The position numbers and the translations under genes are program-made. Positions 5,091 to 10,934 of a DNA stretch of 10,934 nt are shown piece after piece (within the stretch, counting starts at the first letter, position 1; every line of letters starts with the position of its first letter). The notes below the pieces were generated by a model that did no database searches, was not told the DNA's origin, and worked only from the letters and a program-made list of their open reading frames with translations. This stretch comes from JBGTLA01 sp041744375 (GTDB taxonomy: Bacteria; Actinomycetota; Acidimicrobiia; Spongiisociales; ZC4RG35). Location: positions 1-10,934 of the forward strand of contig JBGTLA010000161.1 of the NCBI GenBank assembly GCA_041744375.1, written 5' to 3'.

Positions 5091-7381
5091 TCGGCCTGGC
5101 GGCCATCGCCCTCGCTTTCGCCCGGATGGGTCGGGTACTCGACGCACCGATGGACGGGCCCGATTGGCGCCTGGTGGGTGTGACGGCCGTCGTCGTCGGC
5201 GGGCTCGTCACCTGGATTTCTCTCGCCTACCGGCTGGCGCCGGTGCGGCACGCTTCACTCCAGATCGCATGCTTGGCCGTTCTGGTGCTGCGAACCGCCG
5301 CCGGCCCGACACTCGGCTTCGGTTTCATCCCCGGGCCGGAGACCGGCTCCCAGCTGACCAGCGAACTGATCCAAGCCGTGGAACTCCTCAGGTTCGGCGC
5401 CCCTCCCGTGCTGGCCGTGGCGGGGTTGACGTCTTTGGTCGCAGTGGGCGGATGGACACTGGGGGTGTTGTGGACCATCGGGGCCGTAAACGACCGTCCC
5501 GCCCTCGGCATCGTCCCGCCCCTGGGCTTCTACCTCTACCTCGCCGTGATGGACCGGACCGAAGCCGGGCCGGCGTGGATGGCAGCGCTGGCGCTCGTGG
5601 CCAGTTTGGGCTTGCTGACGACCCATGTCGGAGCCGGCTCCGCCCTCGGCCGGGCCCGCGATGAGCACAACAGGGTCATGGCGAGGCGTCGCCCTGGGGC
5701 ATCGGTGGCGATGGTGTCGGTGGTGGCAGTGGCGGCCATCGCCGGTGCCACCGCGCTGGCAGGCTCGATTCCCGCCTCTGGCCAGATCGAGTGGCGGACA
5801 GGGGGTGGTCTCGGTCCAGGTCTGGGAGGAGGCGGCCAGTCCCTCAATCTGTTCGTCGGTTTACGCCAGGACATCATCTCCCGAAGCGACGAGCCGATGT
5901 TCGTGGCGCGAGTGGACGCAGAGGACGCCGCCTCGATGTACTGGAAGCTGATCACTCTCGACACCTACGATGGGAGCAACTGGCGACCCGCCATCCTCGC
6001 CTTCCATCCGCCCGGTAGGTGGGAGGACCCGGATCTCACCTACCGGGGCCCGACCCGACGCATCGATCAGGTCATTCGCATCGAGTCCCTCCGCCAGGAC
6101 TTCTTGCCTGCTCTCTATTCACCTGTCGAGGTGGCATCGTCGAACGAGCTGGTGTCGTCCGGCCTCGAAGTGCGCGACGACGGTTCGCTGCGGGTGGCGG
6201 GGCGCACCTTCGAGGGCCTCACCTATCAGGTCGTGTCAGAGACCCCCGCGACCGACTACGACGCTCTGGCCAGTGTCGGAGGGCAGCTGAGCCCGATCTT
6301 CGAGGAGGCAGCCGCCGCGGGACAGTACCAGTCGCCGGCAATCGACATGGAGCCCTCCATTTCCGAGCGCCCCGACATCATCGCCGAGTACCTGACGTTG
6401 CCCGATGAGCTCGACCTCTCGATCGGGCGACTCGCTGCTCAGGTGACGGCATCCGGATCAACCCCATTCGAGCGGGCCCTTCTCCTGGAAGCCTTCTTCC
6501 GAGATGACGACCGCTTCACCTACAGCACCTCGGTCGAGACCGGCCACACCGCCCTGGATATGGCGGCGTGGCTCACCGACGAGGCCAGTCTCAACTTTCG
6601 CACCGGCTACTGCGAGCAGTTCGCCACCGCCATGGCGGTCATGGGGCGGATGGTGGGCCTCCCCACGCGCGCCGTCATCGGGTTCACCCCCGGCGAGAGG
6701 ATCCCCCAGGCTGACGGCAGTGACCTGATCGTGGTGCGCCAGCGCAACGCTCACGCCTGGGTGGAAGTGTGGTTCGACAGCGAGGGGTGGGTCCGCTTCG
6801 ATCCCACCCCACGGGGTGACGGCATCAACCCTCCGACCGTCACCGCCATCGGATTCGATCCTGCCGCCTTCACGCCACCGGCGCCCGCGCCTGGCTCACC
6901 GGAATTCGGCTTCGATGGGTTCGGCTTCCCCGACGACCTTCCCTTCTTGCCGGAACCCGGCCTCGCTCCCGGCGAGGTCGGACCGCTCGCCACCGACGAG
7001 ACACCCTGGCCGTGGGTAGCCGTTGTCTCGGTGGCAATCGTCGCCGGAACCCTCCCCGCCCTGAAGGCGGTGCGTCGCCGGCGGCGCGTCAAGAGGGTCA
7101 GACAGGGCGACATCACCGCCGCCTGGGCAGAAATCGTGGATCGCCTCTCCGATCTGGGAGCGCCACCCACGCCCGGAGAGACCCCCCTCGAGTTTGCCTC
7201 GGCCCGAGGCTCGGGAGTCGTGCCCTTGGCCCACGCCTACTCGGCAGCCGTATACGGCGAGACACTACCGACCGACGCCGAGCTCCACTTCGACCGGGCC
7301 GAGCTGTGGTTGCGGGGCTTCTACGACGGCAGCCGGCGCACTCGGGCCGCTTTCAGCCCCCGGTCTCTCACCCGTCGCTGA
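5066..7381 (+). CDS. Membrane transglutaminase-like protein (TgpA type: DUF3488 / transglutaminase core / DUF4129-like tail)
   Basis: This 771-residue protein has the TgpA-type layout. About six or seven membrane helices fill residues 1-235. A large extracytoplasmic part follows with the transglutaminase core, then a Pro/Gly-rich linker (about 600-640), a final helix (about 648-668) and a basic cytosolic tail. The papain-like triad is intact: C516 in TGYCEQFA, H563 in RNAHAWVEVWF and D579 in RFDPTPR. The enzyme could therefore cleave or crosslink amide bonds outside the membrane; the substrate is unknown. A glycine-rich patch (GGGLGPGLGGGG) lies just after the last N-terminal helix, and FGF-type repeats occur in the linker. 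I start at ATG 5066 and not GTG 5030 because of the GAGG. The gene is the last of the moxR operon, and the family regularly accompanies MoxR and DUF58. Related proteins are known from Pseudomonas TgpA, which is needed for growth there. Confidence 0.93.
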   Translation: MAHGLGRIVGLAAIALAFARMGRVLDAPMDGPDWRLVGVTAVVVGGLVTWISLAYRLAPVRHASLQIACLAVLVLRTAAGPTLGFGFIPGPETGSQLTSELIQAVELLRFGAPPVLAVAGLTSLVAVGGWTLGVLWTIGAVNDRPALGIVPPLGFYLYLAVMDRTEAGPAWMAALALVASLGLLTTHVGAGSALGRARDEHNRVMARRRPGASVAMVSVVAVAAIAGATALAGSIPASGQIEWRTGGGLGPGLGGGGQSLNLFVGLRQDIISRSDEPMFVARVDAEDAASMYWKLITLDTYDGSNWRPAILAFHPPGRWEDPDLTYRGPTRRIDQVIRIESLRQDFLPALYSPVEVASSNELVSSGLEVRDDGSLRVAGRTFEGLTYQVVSETPATDYDALASVGGQLSPIFEEAAAAGQYQSPAIDMEPSISERPDIIAEYLTLPDELDLSIGRLAAQVTASGSTPFERALLLEAFFRDDDRFTYSTSVETGHTALDMAAWLTDEASLNFRTGYCEQFATAMAVMGRMVGLPTRAVIGFTPGERIPQADGSDLIVVRQRNAHAWVEVWFDSEGWVRFDPTPRGDGINPPTVTAIGFDPAAFTPPAPAPGSPEFGFDGFGFPDDLPFLPEPGLAPGEVGPLATDETPWPWVAVVSVAIVAGTLPALKAVRRRRRVKRVRQGDITAAWAEIVDRLSDLGAPPTPGETPLEFASARGSGVVPLAHAYSAAVYGETLPTDAELHFDRAELWLRGFYDGSRRTRAAFSPRSLTRR

Positions 7382-7387
7382 AGCGAA

Positions 7388-7402
7388 GCAACCCCGGGTT
7401 GC
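7388..7402. terminator. Short GC hairpin between convergent genes, possible bidirectional terminator
   Basis: GCAACC / GGTTGC stem (6 bp) with a 3-nt loop, 7 nt after the stop of the transglutaminase gene. It lies in the 72-bp gap between convergent transcripts. No T-run follows on either strand, so the call rests mostly on position. Confidence 0.35.
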
Positions 7403-7453
7403 ACACGTCGCTCAGCGCTGTCTACAGCCCACAGAAGCCACCGATGCGGGGTG

Positions 7454-7954
7454 TCAGCCTGACGCCTGAGCCTCGTCGCGGATGTCGTCTTCCACGCGAC
7501 GAAGCATCTCGAGGAAACGCTCGCGGTCGAGCTCGAAACGACTGACGTCTTCTTCGACGTCGCGGGCTATCTCGTCGATGGCGACGAAGAACGCCATCTG
7601 GCCGTTGCGAAGAGCGTCGAGCAACTCGCCGTCGTCATTGACGACCGAGAAGATAGACATGCCGTCGGTCACCAGCTTGACCGAGGCGAGATGGTCGTCG
7701 AAGTCGGCGTTGCGACGAAGATAGTCCCACGCCCGCCGGACTCGTTGTAGGGACATGCCGTTGTCCAGGAGGCTGCGTACCACCCGTAAGGCAACCAGAT
7801 CCCGAAAGGAGTAGAGCCTCTTGACTCCGGGGCGTCCTCCGGTTCGCTGTACGGTCGGGCTGACCAGCCCGACCCGGTCCCAGTAGCGCAGTTGATGTGC
7901 TGTGCAGTTCGTCAAACGTGATGCCTGGTCGGCGGTGAATGCCTGCTCGGACAA
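7454..7954 (-). CDS. MerR-family transcriptional regulator
   Basis: This 166-residue DNA-binding regulator has an N-terminal winged helix-turn-helix typical of MerR proteins: FTADQASRLTNCTAHQLRYW (6-25) is the helix-turn-helix and DRVGLVSP (26-33) its usual exit. The wing GRPGVKRLYSFRDLVAL follows (40-56), then the dimer helix region RSLLDNGMSLQRVRRAWDYL (60-79). The C-terminal half (about 88-135) carries a GQ-containing segment (ALRNGQMAFFVAIDEI) seen in small actinobacterial MerR proteins, then a charged helix. There is a single cysteine (C17) and no metal-binding cysteine cluster, so it is unlikely to be a metal sensor. The start: TTG at 7954 is preceded by GGGAG seven nt upstream and gives a normal MerR N-terminus; the frame stays open to a GTG at 8020 but the added residues look non-coding. 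Regulated genes are unknown; a dyad upstream (8032-8052) may be its own operator. Confidence 0.85.
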   Translation of the reverse strand: MSEQAFTADQASRLTNCTAHQLRYWDRVGLVSPTVQRTGGRPGVKRLYSFRDLVALRVVRSLLDNGMSLQRVRRAWDYLRRNADFDDHLASVKLVTDGMSIFSVVNDDGELLDALRNGQMAFFVAIDEIARDVEEDVSRFELDRERFLEMLRRVEDDIRDEAQASG

Positions 7955-8031
7955 CGACCTTCTCCCAATGTGTATGGCGGGCCGAGACTGGAACCGGCAC
8001 CGCGCTCCTAAAACAAACACTCCCGCCGGTG

Positions 8032-8052
8032 CGCATGGTCGACGTCGATGCG
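8032..8052. promoter_or_regulatory. Dyad upstream of the MerR gene, candidate operator
   Basis: CGCAT (8032-8036) and ATGCG (8048-8052) form an inverted repeat with 11 nt between them. Nearly centred inside is the 10-bp palindrome TCGACGTCGA (8039-8048). A candidate -10 for the MerR gene, TAGAGT (8076-8071 on the minus strand), lies just upstream, so the dyad would sit at roughly +12 to +32. A good -35 is not visible. MerR proteins bind dyads; binding here is inferred. Confidence 0.35.
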
Positions 8053-8105
8053 AACGACGGAAGTGAGGTCACTCTAGCGGCATGTATTCGACGCCGTCCG
8101 ATCGG

Positions 8106-8423
8106 TCAGGAGGTGCGTTTCGCGCCCTTGCCAGGATCGGCGGGATCGTCGACGTCGCCCCACCCTCGTACCCGAACTGCCTGCACGAGTGCGGTGGCCG
8201 ACACGACCATGACGGTAAAGCCGACCAGGGCCACCAAGGTCTGACTGGTAAAGAAGAAGACAACCGTGGCCAACCCCACCAACAGCCCGAGCAGAGGCAA
8301 CCTCACACCAAAGCGACCAGCACGCTCGATGTTCTTGACGGCCCGGGCCAGTTCCGGGTCGTCTTCGTAGAACTGGCGCTCGATCTCGGCCAGGATCCGT
8401 TGCTCTCGGTCGTCGAGTGGCAT
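8106..8423 (-). CDS. DUF3040 family small membrane protein
   Basis: This 105-residue protein begins with the family opening MPLDDREQRILAEIE (1-15), a predicted cytosolic helix with acidic residues (YEDDPELA, 19-26). Two membrane helices follow at about 41-58 (LPLLGLLVGLATVVFFF) and 62-83 (TLVALVGFTVMVVSATALV), and then a short polar tail. DUF3040 proteins are almost confined to Actinobacteria, are of unknown function, and are often found close to the dcw cluster. Here it lies about 7 kb from mraZ with the moxR operon and a MerR gene between. The ATG start has AGG-type purines upstream (GAGGAACGAGGGCC). It sits 106 nt after dinB on the same strand and may be partly cotranscribed with it. Confidence 0.88.
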   Translation of the reverse strand: MPLDDREQRILAEIERQFYEDDPELARAVKNIERAGRFGVRLPLLGLLVGLATVVFFFTSQTLVALVGFTVMVVSATALVQAVRVRGWGDVDDPADPGKGAKRTS

Positions 8424-8471
8424 GGCCCTCGTTCCTCGGCTGGGGGCCCGGGATAGACCCCACTGGTGAAC

Positions 8472-8477
8472 AGTATA
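8472..8477 (-). promoter_or_regulatory. Candidate -10 element upstream of the DUF3040 gene
   Basis: TATACT on the minus strand matches TATAAT at five of six positions and would start transcription about 42 nt before the DUF3040 ATG. No good -35 is seen at 16-18 nt, so an activator or an alternative sigma contact would be needed if it is real. Confidence 0.4.
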
Positions 8478-8529
8478 CGAAGGTACGGGACTGTAGTGAT
8501 GGGGTGATCGACCTGAGATTTGAGAGCTT

Positions 8530-9705
8530 TCACGGCGGTGGTCGATCGCGGCCGAGGAGCCTCACCGGCTCGATGCTGTGATCACCGAAGCGCTGCCGGA
8601 CCGCCTGCACGGCGTCGGCCACCCGCCTCCACCCGTCGTCGTCGGTGGTCACGAGCTGGCGAGGCGCGTCGGCGTTTTGGAGCCCTCCGGCGGCGACCCC
8701 CACCAGGCGGACGGGGCGACCCAGGTCGAGCTCGGTGGCCAGCCGACGGGCAGCATGGTGGATGCCACGGGCACTGTCCAGCGGAGCAGGCCCGGTGGTC
8801 GAGCGGGTCACGGTCGTGAAGTCGGAGTAGCGAATCTTCACCGAGATGGTGCCGGCGACCACACCGGCCCGACGGAGCCGGGAGGCGAGGGCGTCGGCGT
8901 GGGCCAATAGCTCGGCGTCGATGACCGCCGCTCCGCACAGGTCAGTCCCGTAAGTCTGCTCGACCGAAAGGGACTTGGCGGTGCTCTCGGGCACCACCGG
9001 ACGGGTATCCACCCCTGCCGCCAGAGCGGCGAGGTGACGACCATGGGCGGTCCCCAAGCGTCGCTCCAACACCGCAGGCGGCAGGGCGGCAACATCTCCC
9101 ACCGTCTCGACCCCGAGAACTGCGAGGGCCGCTCGAGTTGCCTCTCCCACCCCCCACAGGGCCCCGACGGGCAGGGCGTGGAGAAACTGGAGCTGGATGG
9201 CGGCGGGCACATGCAACAACCCGTCGGGTTTGGCCGCCTCCGAGGCCAGCTTCGACAGGAACTTGTTGGATGCCACTCCCACCGAAGCCGGGAGATCGAG
9301 CTCGCGGCGGATGCGGTGACGGATCTCCTCGCCCACCGTGACGGGGCTCGGATGATGACGCCACAGACCGGAGACGTCCAAGAAGGCCTCGTCGAGCGAA
9401 AGGCCCTCCACCAGCGGAGTCACGACTCGAAAGATGGCGAAGACCCTTTCCGACATGGCGCGGTAGGCGGAGTGATCCGGTGGGATGACAACGAGGTCCG
9501 GGCACCGGCGCCGCGCCCCGGAGGTGGGCATGGCCGACTCCACCCCGAAGACCCGGGCTTCATAGCTGGCCGCCGCCACGACTCCTCGCGGCCCATCGCC
9601 GCCGACCACCACCGGCCTGCCCGCCAACTCGGGACGACGAAGGCGCTCCACCTCGACGAAAAAGGCGTCCATATCGACATGGAGGATGGGTTCGCACCAA
9701 CGCAC
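8530..9705 (-). CDS. dinB: DNA polymerase IV (Y-family, DinB)
   Basis: DinB is a low-fidelity translesion polymerase that copies past damaged DNA bases. The 391-residue length is normal. Catalytic metal ligands are present: D11 and D13 in HVDMDAFFVEVE, and D105-E106 in LSLDEAFLDVS. F16 occupies the steric-gate position that excludes ribonucleotides. ASYEAR (46-51), YRAMSERVF (81-89) and SVGVASNKFLSKLASEAAKP (141-160) are further palm and fingers motifs. A little-finger domain follows. There is no QLxLF-type clamp motif at the C-terminus; an internal RQLVTTDDDG may be a degenerate version of it. The start is GTG at 9705, which keeps D11 close to the N-terminus; a GGAG is only 2 nt before it, too close for a normal ribosome site. 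No SOS (LexA) box is recognisable upstream. The gene is divergent from the histidine phosphatase gene. Confidence 0.95.
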   Translation of the reverse strand: MRWCEPILHVDMDAFFVEVERLRRPELAGRPVVVGGDGPRGVVAAASYEARVFGVESAMPTSGARRRCPDLVVIPPDHSAYRAMSERVFAIFRVVTPLVEGLSLDEAFLDVSGLWRHHPSPVTVGEEIRHRIRRELDLPASVGVASNKFLSKLASEAAKPDGLLHVPAAIQLQFLHALPVGALWGVGEATRAALAVLGVETVGDVAALPPAVLERRLGTAHGRHLAALAAGVDTRPVVPESTAKSLSVEQTYGTDLCGAAVIDAELLAHADALASRLRRAGVVAGTISVKIRYSDFTTVTRSTTGPAPLDSARGIHHAARRLATELDLGRPVRLVGVAAGGLQNADAPRQLVTTDDDGWRRVADAVQAVRQRFGDHSIEPVRLLGRDRPPP

Positions 9706-9800
9706 GGCTCCAGGGTATTGCGTCCGACGAGGATGCCGGGCCTATCCGAGCGATGCCAGGGTCGCCCACCCCCCCCGCCAACACCGACGGAGTCGAGAAC

Positions 9801-9806
9801 TACGCT
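9801..9806 (+). promoter_or_regulatory. Candidate -10 for a leaderless phosphatase transcript
   Basis: TACGCT ends 6 nt before the ATG at 9813, so transcription would begin at or next to the A of the start codon. There is no usable Shine-Dalgarno before that ATG. Leaderless messages are frequent in Actinobacteria. The -35 region is poor (CCAACA at 17 nt). Confidence 0.4.
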
Positions 9807-9812
9807 GCGGGG

Positions 9813-10430
9813 ATGGCGGGACGTGTGCATCTGGTTCGACATGGGGAGGTCCACAACCCCGGGCACCTCGTGTACGCCGGGTTGCCCGGGTTCGGTCTCT
9901 CGGATCGAGGGGTCGAGGAGGCCCGCGCCACCGCGCGTTATCTGGGCCGACGACCCGTCGTGGGGGTGTGGTCTTCACCTCTGGAGAGAGCCTTGCGGAC
10001 GGCGGAGGCGCTGGCCGCCCGTCTCGCCCTTCCCGTCCAGGTCGAAGACGACCTGCGGGAGTGGGGGCTCATGGATCGCTGGGGGGGCGTGTCGTGGGAC
10101 CATCTGGCGGTGCGTTTCCCGGGCGAGCTCGAAGCGCTGCTCGCCCACCCCGAGGACTTGACGTTTGCTCCCGAGACTCTCACCGAGGTCGGTAGGCGGG
10201 TGGCTGATGTCATTGGCGACATGCATCGTCGACATCCGGATGGCGAGCTGGTGTTCGTATCCCACTCCGGACCCCTCAGGGCGGCCGCCCTGGTGTTGAC
10301 CGGCCAACCTCTCGCCGACTTCTGGAACTCCGAGCCTCTCCACGGCTCTGTGACCACCTTGCGACCCGGCCCGCAGTGGAAGGAGGAGACGACCTGGGCT
10401 CCTCAGCTCGATCGACCTGCCGTGACCTGA
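9813..10430 (+). CDS. Histidine phosphatase family protein (phosphoglycerate mutase-like)
   Basis: This 205-residue member of the histidine phosphatase clan forms a phosphohistidine intermediate on H10 in the signature LVRHGEVHN. Other expected residues are present: R59 and R62 in SSPLERALRT, E83 in LREWG as the likely acid, and H151 in VFVSHSGPLRAA as the second catalytic histidine. The branch includes cofactor-dependent phosphoglycerate mutases, alpha-ribazole phosphatases and broad phosphatases; the sequence alone does not fix the substrate, and the length is nearer the phosphatases than the glycolytic mutase. I start at the ATG at 9813 because the family motif normally lies within the first dozen residues; the frame is open from 9753, but the extra Pro-rich residues look non-coding. 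It is divergent from dinB, and the next gene follows closely on the same strand. Confidence 0.88.
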   Translation: MAGRVHLVRHGEVHNPGHLVYAGLPGFGLSDRGVEEARATARYLGRRPVVGVWSSPLERALRTAEALAARLALPVQVEDDLREWGLMDRWGGVSWDHLAVRFPGELEALLAHPEDLTFAPETLTEVGRRVADVIGDMHRRHPDGELVFVSHSGPLRAAALVLTGQPLADFWNSEPLHGSVTTLRPGPQWKEETTWAPQLDRPAVT

Positions 10431-10451
10431 CGATCCCGAGTTGCCGGGGAA

Positions 10452-10934
10452 GTGCCGACGGGTGACACTTGGTACGTGACACCGGCCATGATCGCCGCCC
10501 TCCTCCTCGTCTTCGCCACCGCATCCTGGTCGGTGGCCATCGGGCTAGCGCCTCCCGGGAGCACCGGCCCCGGCACCGTGCTCATCGCCCTATCGCTGTG
10601 GACAGCCACCGTCACCTCGACGGCAGGAATGCTCGTAGCCCGGAGCAGATGGGCCCAGCGACTTGGCCTGGTCGTCACCGGGGCCCATGCACTCATGGCC
10701 ATGCTTCGGCCGGTGGACGGTTGGTGGGTCGTAGCCCTAGGGCTATCGGCCGCCACTGCAGTGGCGTTGGCCGGACCATGGCTGGAGGGAGAAATGCGTA
10801 TGCGGCCCTCGGCAGCCGGGCCCCCGGCTCGATCGGTCCTGGTGCCGTTGTTGCTCGTCGGCGCCCCGTTCTCCCTGGGCTTGGCCGGGGGCGGCGACCT
10901 ACCCGCCACGATCGTGGGCGTGGGTGCCCTGGCC
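10452..10934 (+). CDS. Multi-pass membrane protein, N-terminal part (3' end outside window)
   Basis: An open frame runs from just after the phosphatase stop to the window edge. It translates to a strongly hydrophobic protein with at least four or five membrane segments, for example MIAALLLVFATASWSVAIGL, LIALSLWTATVTSTAGMLVA, WWVVALGLSAATAVALAG and VLVPLLLVGAPFSLGLAG. A short charged stretch lies between the fourth and fifth (EGEMRMRPSAAG). I do not recognise the family. The start is uncertain: GTG at 10452, GTG at 10476 and ATG at 10488 are in frame and none has a good ribosome site; I give the longest. The 21-nt gap after the phosphatase gene suggests one transcript. The opposite strand also has an open frame here, but its composition is that of a shadow. 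Confidence 0.65.
   Translation, partial: MPTGDTWYVTPAMIAALLLVFATASWSVAIGLAPPGSTGPGTVLIALSLWTATVTSTAGMLVARSRWAQRLGLVVTGAHALMAMLRPVDGWWVVALGLSAATAVALAGPWLEGEMRMRPSAAGPPARSVLVPLLLVGAPFSLGLAGGGDLPATIVGVGALA

Noticed and set aside
6905..6928. Short direct repeat TTCGGCTTC in the transglutaminase gene
   Set aside because: It encodes a low-complexity FGF-type linker and is explained by protein composition.
8466..8480. Possible LexA/SOS box around GAACAGTATAC near the end of dinB
   Set aside because: It is not a dyad of the GAAC-N4-GTTC type and lies downstream of dinB, ahead of the DUF3040 gene.
9769..9776. Run of eight C (G on the other strand) between dinB and the phosphatase gene
   Set aside because: It lies outside both chosen coding frames, so it causes no frameshift. 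With only one short neighbouring GGG run it is not enough for a quadruplex claim.
9034..10161. Long plus-strand open frame (375 codons) across dinB and into the phosphatase gene
   Set aside because: It overlaps two well-supported genes on opposite strands, is repetitive in Gly, Arg and His, and has no domain.
1..10934. CRISPR array, tRNA, rRNA, insertion sequence or prophage
   Set aside because: No regularly spaced repeats, no cloverleaf or rRNA-like stretch, and no transposase or phage protein were seen on either strand.

Overview
The window is GC-rich, tightly packed bacterial chromosome. It has many GTG/TTG starts, short gene overlaps, and proteins typical of Actinobacteria: the MraZ/RsmH head of the division and cell wall (dcw) cluster, a DUF3040 membrane protein, an actinobacterial-type HNH protein, and a MoxR–DUF58–transglutaminase trio. 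A deep-branching actinobacterium such as Acidimicrobiia is my best guess from overall feel. It is not proved by anything seen here.

Layout, left to right. (1) Minus strand, 1-1117: the start of rsmH (cut by the window edge) and, upstream of it, mraZ with a readable sigma-70-type promoter that carries periodic TGGG boxes. (2) Minus strand, 1372-2838: an HNH endonuclease preceded by two unrecognised genes, a small basic protein and a larger acidic one, joined by a 4-nt GTGA overlap. (3) Plus strand, 2944-7381: moxR, a DUF58 gene and a TgpA-like membrane transglutaminase, with overlapping ends, clearly one operon. It diverges from block 2 across a 105-bp region where two candidate promoters interlock. 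(4) Minus strand, 7454-9705: a MerR-family regulator, a DUF3040 membrane protein and dinB (DNA polymerase IV). (5) Plus strand, 9813 to the end: a histidine phosphatase and a multi-pass membrane protein cut by the window edge.

How the genes relate: MraZ is a DNA-binding regulator of the dcw cluster, and RsmH methylates 16S rRNA and follows it in most bacteria. The MoxR/DUF58/transglutaminase set is a recurring chaperone-type ATPase module with an envelope-facing enzyme, and DUF3040 proteins also occur near dcw genes. The region therefore mixes envelope/division functions with DNA-related genes (HNH, dinB).

I see no CRISPR array, insertion sequence, prophage, tRNA or rRNA. No stretch over 300 bases lacks a gene. 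I do not see a convincing new defence or mobile system. The most interesting signals are regulatory: a 13-bp perfect stem that buries the rsmH ribosome binding site, a helically phased MraZ-box array on the mraZ promoter, and the interlocked divergent promoters. The uncharacterised basic/acidic gene pair is also worth a look.
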